Made by a program: the position numbers and the translations under genes. From Planctomycetota bacterium (GTDB lineage Bacteria; Planctomycetota; UBA8108; UBA1146): a DNA stretch of 7,726 bases. The first letter of the stretch is position 1; every line of letters starts with the position of its first letter. A model generated the notes under the pieces. It ran no database searches, was not told the origin of the DNA, and saw nothing but the letters and a program-made list of their open reading frames with translations. Below, in pieces: positions 1 through 6,232 of the stretch. The DNA is taken from contig NZJA01000020.1 in NCBI GenBank assembly GCA_002691835.1, forward strand, positions 1-7,726, read 5' to 3'.

Positions 1-37
1 CCATTTGAAATCCCTCTCCGGCGAAGGACTCCCGTAA
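1..37 (+). CDS. possible C-terminal end of an upstream gene (partial)
   Basis: The second forward frame is open from the left edge to a TAA at 35-37 and reads HLKSLSGEGLP. Eleven residues cannot identify a family. The reasons to list it are that the stop is followed within two bases by a hairpin (39-72), as expected at a gene end, and that the downstream genes run in the same direction. The first forward frame is also open across the left edge and continues to 372, but its product over the repeat is Phe/Leu-rich and it overlaps menG out of frame, so I take it as a shadow. Whether a real gene ends here cannot be settled without sequence to the left. Confidence 0.25.
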   Translation, partial: HLKSLSGEGLP

Positions 38-38
38 A

Positions 39-72
39 GGTCAGGGGTCTCAATCTAACATTGAAACTGACC
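39..72 (+). terminator. imperfect stem-loop just after the TAA at 35-37
   Basis: GGTCA (39-43) pairs with TGACC (68-72), and GTCTCAAT (47-54) pairs with ATTGAAAC (60-67) with one C-A mismatch. A GGG bulge sits at 44-46 and the loop is CTAAC (55-59). That is twelve paired bases in a 34-bp element. No T run follows, so it is not a canonical intrinsic terminator. It could be a 3'-end stabiliser, a weak terminator for an upstream gene, or part of the leader of the menG operon. The pairing is seen in the sequence; the function is inferred. Confidence 0.35.
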
Positions 73-192
73 ATCAACCATGCTCCTAAGCCCCTCTTCT
101 GCTTGCCCCTGAGGAACTTCGGTCACATGATGGGGGAAGTGTTCAGAAGGCAGGACGATACGGACTTTCAAAGCAGGGTCTTCAAACGAACC

Positions 193-204
193 GAGGAAAG
201 TGAG
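193..204 (+). promoter_or_regulatory. ribosome binding site region for menG
   Basis: The purine run GAGGAAAGTGAG lies upstream of the ATG at 212. The best Shine-Dalgarno core, GAGGA (193-197), is 14 bases from that ATG, which is longer than usual. The GTGAG part (200-204) has a better 7-base spacing but matches less well. The in-frame GTG at 200 lies inside this run, too close to GAGGA to use it, so ATG 212 is preferred. A TTG at 299 is a third possible start, with GGAG (292-295) only three bases upstream. Confidence 0.4.
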
Positions 205-211
205 ATTCAGC

Positions 212-1039
212 ATGAACACTCCAGTGCCACCTTCTCCTTCCTCTTCTTCTCCATCCTCTTCTTCTCCTTCCTCTTCTTCTCCATCCTCTCCGGAGTCGTT
301 GACCGATTCCACGACAGATGCCCACCCATTTCTGGACAAACCCGGTGCAAAAATTCAGGGGTTATTCGATGAAATCGCTCCGCGTTACGACCTTCTGAAC
401 CGGATTCTCTCCTTCAACATCGATGTCTGGTGGCGTCGCCATGCAGTTCAGTCACTGAGACTGCAGCCCGGACACAAGATCCTGGATGCTTGCTGTGGAA
501 CTGGCGATTTGTCGATGGCAGCCATCAAGGCCGAACCCGGCATCGAAGTGGTCGGCAGCGACTTCTCGATGCAAATGCTTCTCAATGGCGACAGAAAAAG
601 AAGAGATAAAACCGGCTCTTCCCGAGGGCCTCGACTGATTCAGGCAGACACCCTCAACCTGCCCTTCCGTGACAACACTTTTGACGGTGCAATGGTCGGG
701 TTCGGAATGAGAAATGTTTCCGATCTACCGGCGGGCCTCAAAGAGCTCAACCGGGTCCTCAAGCCGGGTGGGCGCCTCATGATTCTTGAGTTCACTCCCA
801 TGACCCGCCGCTGGCTAAGACCTTTCTCCGATTGGTACCAAGGGCGCATTTTGCCGGCCCTCGGAAATCTTCTTTCGGGCTCACGAGTCAAGGCCTACAG
901 CTATCTCGATGAATCCGTCAAGGATTGGCCGGATGGAGACCGCTTTGCAGAAATCATTCGGACGACTCCGTTTCATGCGGTTCGTTGGAAACCGTTGTTT
1001 CCCGGTAATGTCGCAGTTCATGAAGCGGTAAAGGGATGA
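212..1039 (+). CDS. menG: demethylmenaquinone methyltransferase, MenG/UbiE family
   Basis: This is a SAM-dependent C-methyltransferase of the UbiE/MenG family, which adds the ring methyl group in the last step of menaquinone (or ubiquinone) synthesis. Starting at ATG 212 the protein has 275 residues. The family entry region FDEIAPRYD is at residues 52-60 and is followed by LLNRILSF. SAM-binding motif I, LDACCGTGDL, is at 91-100; an acidic VGSDFS is at 114-119; and the family signature VGFGMRNVSD is at 162-171. LKPGGRLMILEF is at 183-194, and the end, FPGNVAVHEAVKG, matches the usual UbiE ending. The first 40 or so residues are a Pro/Ser low-complexity tract not normal for the family; a TTG start at 299 would give a more typical 246 residues. 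The neighbouring MqnM- and MqnP-like genes make demethylmenaquinone the likely substrate. The stop overlaps the next gene in ATGA. The family call is very secure; the start is uncertain. Confidence 0.93.
   Translation: MNTPVPPSPSSSSPSSSSPSSSSPSSPESLTDSTTDAHPFLDKPGAKIQGLFDEIAPRYDLLNRILSFNIDVWWRRHAVQSLRLQPGHKILDACCGTGDLSMAAIKAEPGIEVVGSDFSMQMLLNGDRKRRDKTGSSRGPRLIQADTLNLPFRDNTFDGAMVGFGMRNVSDLPAGLKELNRVLKPGGRLMILEFTPMTRRWLRPFSDWYQGRILPALGNLLSGSRVKAYSYLDESVKDWPDGDRFAEIIRTTPFHAVRWKPLFPGNVAVHEAVKG
231..290 (+). repeat. four 15-bp tandem units in the 5' end of menG; polypyrimidine mirror repeat
   Basis: Four 15-bp units follow each other: CTTCTCCTTCCTCTT (231-245), CTTCTCCATCCTCTT (246-260), the first form again (261-275), and CTTCTCCATCCTCTC (276-290). 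The pattern is ABAB, so it can also be read as a 30-bp unit duplicated with one change at the last base. Each unit adds five residues of Ser/Pro to MenG. The T/A difference between A and B falls in the third base of proline codons (CCT against CCA) and is silent. Bases 255-282 form a perfect 28-bp mirror repeat made only of pyrimidines on this strand. Confidence 0.9.
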
Positions 1040-1926
1040 ATCCCCAAGGTCCCCAGACTGAGGATCTGAATCTCCATCATGTCATCGCTCCTCCGGGAAT
1101 CAGCGCTGACCCTGGAAGCCTTGCCAAAGCGATTGCTCCAGCACTCGGGAATGTACTTTTTGATGAAACCTACCGTCTCAAGCAATGTGGAGGCTGGTTG
1201 CTGCGCGGTGGGGATGCCGTTGCGGCTCAAAAGGTCATGGAAGCGGTCGGCCCTCTCGGTCTCCAGCCAAAGAAGTGGGTGTCTGACCTCGAATCCACTC
1301 GCTTGAAAATCAGACGGACGATTCGAACACGCCTGGACGGTGATCGTATCGAGTTTGTCACCCCAACGGACTCGCGTTGGATCCCCTTGTCGTCGATCCG
1401 CGCTCTCGACATGAATCTCGCAGCAGAGGATGACGATCCTGATCATGAAAACCTGACTCAGCAAAGAGACCGTGTCATGAGAAGTCTTGCTGAGGTGATG
1501 TTTCCAGGGACTCCCGCAGGAGATCTCCTCGAAAAAATTTCAGAAGCTCCCATCAAGAATCCGCGTCCCAGACTGCTTCTGCTCGGGCAGGGAGACCTGT
1601 GCTGGTCACTCGACCGCAGTACCGTTTTCCTCGATCTCGTTCAGCAGAGGGCGGCTCAATCTCTGGCAAATATTCTTCGGTTTACGGGGGTCCTCATCGG
1701 ATCTGTCTCCACAGAGGTGGTCACACCTCAAACTCGAAAATTCTGGATCGAAGGTGATCTGGATACGATTCGCAGGGATCTCGACATACACCAAACCAAT
1801 CGAATCGAGGCCATCAGGGCCTGGATCGAATGCGGTGGAATGCTTCATGAACACTGCTCAGATCCTTATCTGGAATCTGATTTGGATGAACCTCTCTCGA
1901 CGAACAGGAACAACTCCCATGAATAA
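1036..1926 (+). CDS. conserved-looking protein of unknown function in the menaquinone operon
   Basis: I do not recognise this 296-residue protein. It has no signal peptide and no clear membrane segment, so it is probably cytoplasmic. Three parts are visible. Residues 25-80 look like a small alpha/beta module: a helix (SLAKAIAPALG), a strand ending in GGWLLRGG, and a second helix (AAQKVMEAVGPLGL). Residues 90-128 are Arg-rich and beta-like (RLKIRRTIRTRLDGDRIEFV) and end in WIPLSSIRALD. After an acidic linker (AEDDDPD, 130-136) a C-terminal half starts around 176 with RPRLLLLGQGDLCWSLDRS and runs to about 268. The ATG lies in an ATGA overlap with the menG stop and is preceded by AAAGGG; the stop overlaps the next gene by 8 bp. 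This tight packing suggests co-translation and a link to quinone synthesis or its regulation, but no function can be read from motifs. Confidence 0.8.
   Translation: MNPQGPQTEDLNLHHVIAPPGISADPGSLAKAIAPALGNVLFDETYRLKQCGGWLLRGGDAVAAQKVMEAVGPLGLQPKKWVSDLESTRLKIRRTIRTRLDGDRIEFVTPTDSRWIPLSSIRALDMNLAAEDDDPDHENLTQQRDRVMRSLAEVMFPGTPAGDLLEKISEAPIKNPRPRLLLLGQGDLCWSLDRSTVFLDLVQQRAAQSLANILRFTGVLIGSVSTEVVTPQTRKFWIEGDLDTIRRDLDIHQTNRIEAIRAWIECGGMLHEHCSDPYLESDLDEPLSTNRNNSHE
1906..1910 (+). promoter_or_regulatory. ribosome binding site that fixes the mqnM start
   Basis: AGGAA at 1906-1910 sits 8 bases upstream of the ATG at 1919. The same frame is open upstream to an ATG at 1754, but that extension lies inside the previous gene and is not part of the UbiX fold, which begins with REIVVGVSGASG a few residues after the 1919 start. 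The site therefore supports 1919 as the start. Confidence 0.65.
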
Positions 1927-2536
1927 ATCACCGCAGAACTCCAAGAACAGTGGCCGAGAAATCGTTGTCGGCGTCAGTGGAGCCAGTGGATCCATCATTG
2001 CAGAACGACTGGTTCGCTTCCTTCTTGAATCAGGGAACCGGGTTCATCTCGTCGCTTCAAAAACGGGCAAGTTGGTGACCCATGATGAAATGGACATCCC
2101 ACCGGGAACGCGGACCCTTTTTGCTAATATGGAACATGAAAACCTGACCGAATGGGGTGAGAAGAATTTCTATGCTCCATTTGCCAGCGGAACCGCCCCC
2201 ATCGATGGGATGGCCATCGTTCCTTGTGCCATGACCACCGTAGCGAGTGTCGCTCACGGCATTTCAGATAATCTCATCAAGCGAGCAGCTGAAGTCATGC
2301 TGAAGGAAGGTCGCCCTCTGGTCATCGTTCCCAGAGAAGCTCCTCTGAATCAGATTCACTTACAAAACATGCTGACTCTCACACAGGCCGGAGCAACGAT
2401 TGTTCCTCCAGTTTTGACTTTTTACCAACATCCCGGCGACTCTGTCATCGAGCAGGTCGATTATGTCGTCAGCAGAATCCTCGACCATCTGGGAGTCGAC
2501 AATCAACTTTTCCATCGCTGGGGAAGTGAGCGATGA
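1919..2536 (+). CDS. mqnM: UbiX-family flavin prenyltransferase, probable MqnM
   Basis: UbiX enzymes join dimethylallyl (mono)phosphate to FMN to make the prenylated FMN cofactor used by UbiD-type decarboxylases. This protein has 205 residues, the usual family length. The flavin-binding start VGVSGASGS is at 17-25, followed by an ASKTG turn at 46-50. PCAM (102-105) stands where many members have PCSM. The stretch from SDNLIKRAAEVMLKE (116-130) to RPLVIVPREAPL (132-143) is characteristic of the family, as is PPVLTFY (163-169). K129, R139, E140 and Y169 sit where UbiX active-site residues are expected. Next to an MqnP-type prenyltransferase it is best read as the partner of the UbiD-like MqnL in the futalosine route, though UbiX itself does not show which decarboxylase it serves. 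It overlaps the gene before it by 8 bp and mqnP by 4 bp. Confidence 0.9.
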   Translation: MNKSPQNSKNSGREIVVGVSGASGSIIAERLVRFLLESGNRVHLVASKTGKLVTHDEMDIPPGTRTLFANMEHENLTEWGEKNFYAPFASGTAPIDGMAIVPCAMTTVASVAHGISDNLIKRAAEVMLKEGRPLVIVPREAPLNQIHLQNMLTLTQAGATIVPPVLTFYQHPGDSVIEQVDYVVSRILDHLGVDNQLFHRWGSER

Positions 2537-3438
2537 CCGATACCAAAGGGCAACGTCAAGGAATCCTGGGAAACCTTGTTGAGTTCGGAGAGATGATCAA
2601 AATCTCTCATACTCTTTTCGCGATGCCTTTCGCTGTAGGAGCAGTCTTCCTTGCATTTTCACAATACGATCCGCAACAGATCTCTTCTGGCTGGTTCCCC
2701 ATCCTTCAGGTCGTCATTGCCGTTGCTTTCGCAAGAACAGCGGCAATGTCTTTCAATCGCTGGGCGGATAGCGAGATCGACGGCCAAAACCCTCGTACTG
2801 CTCAACGATCTATTCCAGCAGGTCGATTAAAATCGCGGCAAGTTTTAGCTGCGACAGTTTTCTCGGCTCTCGGATTTCTGGCAACCTGTGCGTGGATCAG
2901 CCCTGCGGCACTGCTGCTATCTCCAGTAGTTCTGATCGTCGTCCTCGGCTACTCGTACACCAAACGCCTGACTTGGTTGTGTCATACAGTTCTCGGCACA
3001 GGTCTGGGATTGGCTCCAGTTGGAGCGTGGCTCGTGGTCACGGGAGATTTAAACCAGCCCGTTCCTTGGATTCTGGGAACGGCGGTCCTTTTTTGGAGTG
3101 CCGGCTTTGATATCGTATACTCATGCCAAGACATCGAAATAGATCAGGCTCAGTCACTTCAAAGTATTCCCGCACGATTTGGGATTCCGAAGGCCCTCAT
3201 CATTTCCCGAATTTTCCACGGGATCATGATTCTGACTCTCGGAGTTCTCTGTTTTGTCTTGGCTTTCCCGGTCGCACTCAGCCTCGCCACAGCCTGCGCA
3301 GCAATCCTTTTGATTTGGGGACATCTCCTCATTCGATCCGAATTCCGAAGCCTCAACAGGATTGAAAATCCTCTATTGGAGTTCAACATTTCGATCAGTG
3401 GCTTGTTTCTGGTCGCAATGGTTGCTGAAGTCTTCTGA
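2533..3438 (+). CDS. mqnP: UbiA-family polyprenyltransferase, MqnP type
   Basis: This is an integral membrane aromatic prenyltransferase of 301 residues with about eight or nine hydrophobic segments. The first Asp-rich motif is NRWADSEID (75-83), continuing NPRTAQRSIPAG (86-97). YSYTKR follows at 140-145. The second motif is in AGFDIVYSCQDIEID (190-204), followed by SLQSIPARFG (208-217). The NPRTA-R-IPAG and GFDI-Y-CQD pattern, and the AP-GAW stretch at 161-166, are those of the UbiA-like enzymes of the futalosine pathway (MqnP) rather than MenA. It would attach the polyprenyl tail to 1,4-dihydroxy-6-naphthoate. The more usual GLHS after the second motif reads SLQS here, a small departure. 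ATG 2533 lies in an ATGA overlap with the mqnM stop and has a purine-rich GGGGAAGTGAG just upstream. The UbiA family is certain; MqnP rather than a 4-hydroxybenzoate enzyme is probable. Confidence 0.9.
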   Translation: MTDTKGQRQGILGNLVEFGEMIKISHTLFAMPFAVGAVFLAFSQYDPQQISSGWFPILQVVIAVAFARTAAMSFNRWADSEIDGQNPRTAQRSIPAGRLKSRQVLAATVFSALGFLATCAWISPAALLLSPVVLIVVLGYSYTKRLTWLCHTVLGTGLGLAPVGAWLVVTGDLNQPVPWILGTAVLFWSAGFDIVYSCQDIEIDQAQSLQSIPARFGIPKALIISRIFHGIMILTLGVLCFVLAFPVALSLATACAAILLIWGHLLIRSEFRSLNRIENPLLEFNISISGLFLVAMVAEVF

Positions 3439-3440
3439 TC

Positions 3441-5276
3441 ATGAACCCCGGTCCCGAAGAACGACTCACCCTCATCGAAGAATCGACTTGGCGTCAGACT
3501 GCTCTGCCGGCGGGTCGTATCGCCATTGCCAGAGGTGCTTTCGTCCTCCTCTTGCTTTCAATAGCCTATTCAGGGCTCGCTCCTCTCGGACCGGAGTCTG
3601 GTCCAACGGCTCAGTTATTGGCGAACTACTGGACCCCGAATCAGGATCTCGGACCGGGTTGGCTGATTCAGTCTTCATTGGTGTCACTGCTTTCGTTATT
3701 TTTCCCTGTCTCATTTGCGGCAAAAGCTTTGGTGATATTGCAGGTGACCCTCGCGTTTGGACTCCTCGTCTGCTGGATGCGCCAAATGGATGCCTCCCGT
3801 TCGACCGTCATCCCCACGGCTCTGATCGTCGGACTTTCACCAGGTCTCTGCCAACTCGTCTTCGCTGGAGGAGTCTCTCCACTTCTATTGCTGACAGGTT
3901 CTCTGTTGGTGGCGACTACCGATCAGGTCAGGGCTGAAGCAGGCAGAGGAATCTTTTTTGTCGGACTGATCTTTGGAATCTCCCTGGCGATGGGTCCAGA
4001 GCTGTTACCCATCCTGATTTATTCATTATCGACAATGATGTTTGATCGTGGGATTCGTGGACTGCGATCCAGAGGACTGGTTACTGGCTTGACCGGCTTG
4101 CTCGCCGGAGCCAGCCTCATTCTAATGAGTAGTTGGGTTCTCAGATCTGGTGCTGTGAACACGCACCCAAATGAACTTCTGCGTTGGATCACGCTACCGT
4201 GGCAGCACTCACTTAGCACGATTTCATACCCGTCGATTGAGGTTCTCTTGAGAGCCACTCAACAGTGGGGATTCCTCGTAGCGGTCGTCGCTCTCCCCGG
4301 TTTGATATGGGCACTGTTCCGCAGACCCGGTGATGTCACCTTGTTGTTGCTGATGATGTCCAGCGGCGCATTTGCGGCCCCACTTGAGCTGAATCGTCAA
4401 ACCGCACTGATGTCGCCGGAACTGGTCGATCGCTTCGCTCTATTCAGCTCATTGCCCGCAGTCATCTTTTGCAGCTGGACCCTCACTCTTGCGCATCGCT
4501 CACTGGCCCGTTTTCAACCATCCAGAAAAATTCTCGTTTCCCTCACCTCCGTGATGCTATGTTTGCTCGCCCCCCTCTCTGTCAGTCCCCCACTGTGGGC
4601 TCCCCCTACGCAACTGGTTCAGCAGTGGGGAATTGCTGTTCTCACTACGGCACCACGTGATGCGTTGCTGTTATCCGGAGGGGGGAATCTTGGGCCCGCA
4701 CTCGAAGCGACACAGTGGCTTCACAATACCCGGCCGGATGTGACCATTCTCGATCCATGGGGCAAAGTGTTACCGACCCGAATCGGACTTCCTGCAGAAA
4801 CGCCTCAAATTTCTGTTCTTGCTGGGGTCCAAAAACTTCGCAACCATCAACGTCCCATCATTCTGCTTCCTTCTGCTCTTGACCATCCCCTGCTCAAGGG
4901 ACAGCAACTGCAGCCGCAAGCTCTCTTCTTTGAGATCAGGGACCCTGCCGAACCACTCAAAACCGATCAGCATCTGTGGACTAAAATTTCGATGCCACAC
5001 TTGCCACAGACCCCTGATAAAGCTTGGAAGTGGCTCAAGGGAATCGATGATCAACCTCCCAGAAGAGGGCGTCTTTCTGGGAAAGTTGCGGCAGATTCCT
5101 GGCTTGCGATGGCTCGTTCTCAAAATGAATTACGATTCAGCGGACGCTGGTCATCGATTTTGGCATTGTTAAAAGAACTTCATCATGACCCTGATGCTGT
5201 GAAAACATGGCTTCAAGATCAAAGTGATGAAGTGCCGGGTTTCAATCCTGTCCCCGTCCCTCGTACTCGCGACTGA
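3441..5276 (+). CDS. polytopic membrane protein, divergent DUF2723/TMEM260-like
   Basis: The protein has 611 residues. About ten hydrophobic segments cover residues 31-382, and a soluble C-terminal part runs from about 390. Several features recall the DUF2723 (TMEM260-like, GT-C type) glycosyltransferases: an early extracytoplasmic stretch GLAPLGPESG (45-54) followed by a DLGPGWL turn (69-75), where that family usually has a DSGE motif and an HPPGYPL-like segment; APRDALLLSGGGN (404-416) leading to NTRPDVTILD (429-438), like the conserved RPDV region; RPIILLPSALDHPLL then LQPQALFFEI (471-499); and a helical end. The usual acidic catalytic motif seems degraded, so activity is doubtful. It starts 2 bp after the mqnP stop with only weak ribosome binding sequence, suggesting translation coupled to mqnP. 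Its 3' end overlaps the opposing protease gene by 35 bp. Membrane protein is certain; the family is a moderate inference. Confidence 0.8.
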   Translation: MNPGPEERLTLIEESTWRQTALPAGRIAIARGAFVLLLLSIAYSGLAPLGPESGPTAQLLANYWTPNQDLGPGWLIQSSLVSLLSLFFPVSFAAKALVILQVTLAFGLLVCWMRQMDASRSTVIPTALIVGLSPGLCQLVFAGGVSPLLLLTGSLLVATTDQVRAEAGRGIFFVGLIFGISLAMGPELLPILIYSLSTMMFDRGIRGLRSRGLVTGLTGLLAGASLILMSSWVLRSGAVNTHPNELLRWITLPWQHSLSTISYPSIEVLLRATQQWGFLVAVVALPGLIWALFRRPGDVTLLLLMMSSGAFAAPLELNRQTALMSPELVDRFALFSSLPAVIFCSWTLTLAHRSLARFQPSRKILVSLTSVMLCLLAPLSVSPPLWAPPTQLVQQWGIAVLTTAPRDALLLSGGGNLGPALEATQWLHNTRPDVTILDPWGKVLPTRIGLPAETPQISVLAGVQKLRNHQRPIILLPSALDHPLLKGQQLQPQALFFEIRDPAEPLKTDQHLWTKISMPHLPQTPDKAWKWLKGIDDQPPRRGRLSGKVAADSWLAMARSQNELRFSGRWSSILALLKELHHDPDAVKTWLQDQSDEVPGFNPVPVPRTRD

Positions 5277-6195
5277 CTTTCTCAAGGTAATTTCTTTCCT
5301 GTCGAGTCAGCGAGTCGATGCCCTCAGTGGAGACCTTTTCAAGAAGTTGATCAACGCGGGCTCTTTTCGCAGACTCAACCTCTGCTTTTTTCTGCTCACG
5401 CTGTTCCTCGAAACGTTGTTTCTGACGACTCCACCAACTCGGACCAGATTCAGCACTTCCTTGCCACCATTCACCAGCCTCGCCCGATTCCGCTCGCGAC
5501 ATGACATGGCTCTGGGCAAAAATCATGATGGCCATGGCCAAAAGGAATCCACTCGCCCCGTCGACCGCCAACCAAACCAGCAATAATGCCAGTGAGACGA
5601 CTCGGCCCGAGGTGATCATGACCCGGTGAGCCTTCCAGTCTCCCTGTCTCGACCAGACGATCGAGTGAAGGATTCTTCCCCCATCGAGAGGGAATGCAGG
5701 CAACAGATTAAATAACAGGAGATCAAGATTGACAGCCGCTGCGATCGAAATGGGATCTGAAACGGGCACCCTCAGAAAAAAGGAACCCAGTCCGTCACCG
5801 CTGTAAAGAGCCACAGGGAGCAGAATCAACCATAGAACCAGATTGACCATGGGACCGCCGATGGCGACCGCAAGGTGATTGGCAGGTCGATCGGGGATAT
5901 CCACTGTTGCGAGACCACCCAAAGGCCAAAGAAGAACCTCGCGGGCATTGCCGCCGACTCGACGTGCTGCACGGCAGTGTCCCATTTCATGCAGAAATAC
6001 AGACACAAAGAGGAACACCAGGTAATAAAGAACGGTACTCCCTGAAGCCAGGGAGCTCCCTTCCCCCGGACCTGCACCTGGCGAAGTTCGCGACAGTGCC
6101 ATCCACTCGAAGAGTCCCCAGAGAAGAAAGATCCAATGGAGACGGATGGTAATCCCATCCACACTTCCCAACTTCAGACCGCCGCGATCAAACAT
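5242..6195 (-). CDS. site-2-type M50 membrane metalloprotease with charged C-terminal tail
   Basis: This is an intramembrane zinc protease of the M50 (site-2 protease, SpoIVFB-like) family, 317 residues. The N-terminus, SVDGITIRLHWIFLLW (11-26), is typical of the group. HEMGH (69-73) supplies two zinc-binding histidines and the catalytic glutamate E70. GGPMVN (113-118) is the family's conserved GP-x-x-N segment. NLLPAFPLDGGRIL (163-176) carries D171, the third zinc ligand, so all catalytic residues are present. After the last membrane segment (about 197-226) come a Trp/Ser-rich linker, a highly charged probable coiled coil (258-281), and a short end domain VDQLLEKVSTEGIDSLTRQE (281-300) resembling DUF6576, which also occurs on rhomboid-type membrane proteases. 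No CBS domains or PDZ insert are visible. It lies 37 bp after the ALDH gene and may be co-transcribed with it. The substrate is unknown. Confidence 0.92.
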   Translation of the reverse strand: MFDRGGLKLGSVDGITIRLHWIFLLWGLFEWMALSRTSPGAGPGEGSSLASGSTVLYYLVFLFVSVFLHEMGHCRAARRVGGNAREVLLWPLGGLATVDIPDRPANHLAVAIGGPMVNLVLWLILLPVALYSGDGLGSFFLRVPVSDPISIAAAVNLDLLLFNLLPAFPLDGGRILHSIVWSRQGDWKAHRVMITSGRVVSLALLLVWLAVDGASGFLLAMAIMIFAQSHVMSRAESGEAGEWWQGSAESGPSWWSRQKQRFEEQREQKKAEVESAKRARVDQLLEKVSTEGIDSLTRQERNYLEKVSREYEGRGQD

Positions 6196-6207
6196 CGATC
6201 ACTTCTT

Positions 6208-6215
6208 TCTCCACC
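6208..6215 (-). promoter_or_regulatory. ribosome binding site of the M50 protease gene
   Basis: On the - strand GGTGGAGA lies 12 bases before the ATG at 6195. A further purine run, AAAGAAG, fills much of the spacer. The 37-bp gap to the ALDH stop holds this site but no hairpin, so the two genes probably share a transcript. Confidence 0.5.
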
Positions 6216-6232
6216 TAAAGGGCTGGGCTGGA

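Noticed and set aside
61..90. TTGAAA at 61-66 as a promoter -35 box for menG
   Set aside because: The sequence about 18 bases downstream (CCTAAG) is a poor -10 box, and TTGAAA lies inside the arm of the hairpin.
107..121. CCCTGAGGAACTTC shared with a site near 6496 inside the ALDH gene, as a possible repeat
   Set aside because: A single 14-base match in a 7.7-kb window is within chance expectation, and the flanks do not match.
55..339. Open - strand frame with a Glu/Gly-rich N-terminal part
   Set aside because: The acidic run is the antisense of the polypyrimidine repeat; the rest resembles nothing I know and there is no good ribosome binding site.
61..372. Open + frame over the operon leader and the start of menG
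   Set aside because: Over the repeat it gives a run of Phe/Leu/Ser that merely reflects CTT-type triplets, it overlaps menG out of frame, and it has no family features.
1754..1918. N-terminal extension of the UbiX-type protein to ATG 1754
   Set aside because: It lies wholly inside the previous gene, would add 55 residues foreign to UbiX, and the ATG at 1919 has a well-placed AGGAA.
3362..3937. Long open + frame of 191 codons across the mqnP end and the membrane protein start
   Set aside because: It overlaps two well-supported genes out of frame, and its composition (Arg/Ser/Pro-rich with no motif) is that of a shadow frame.
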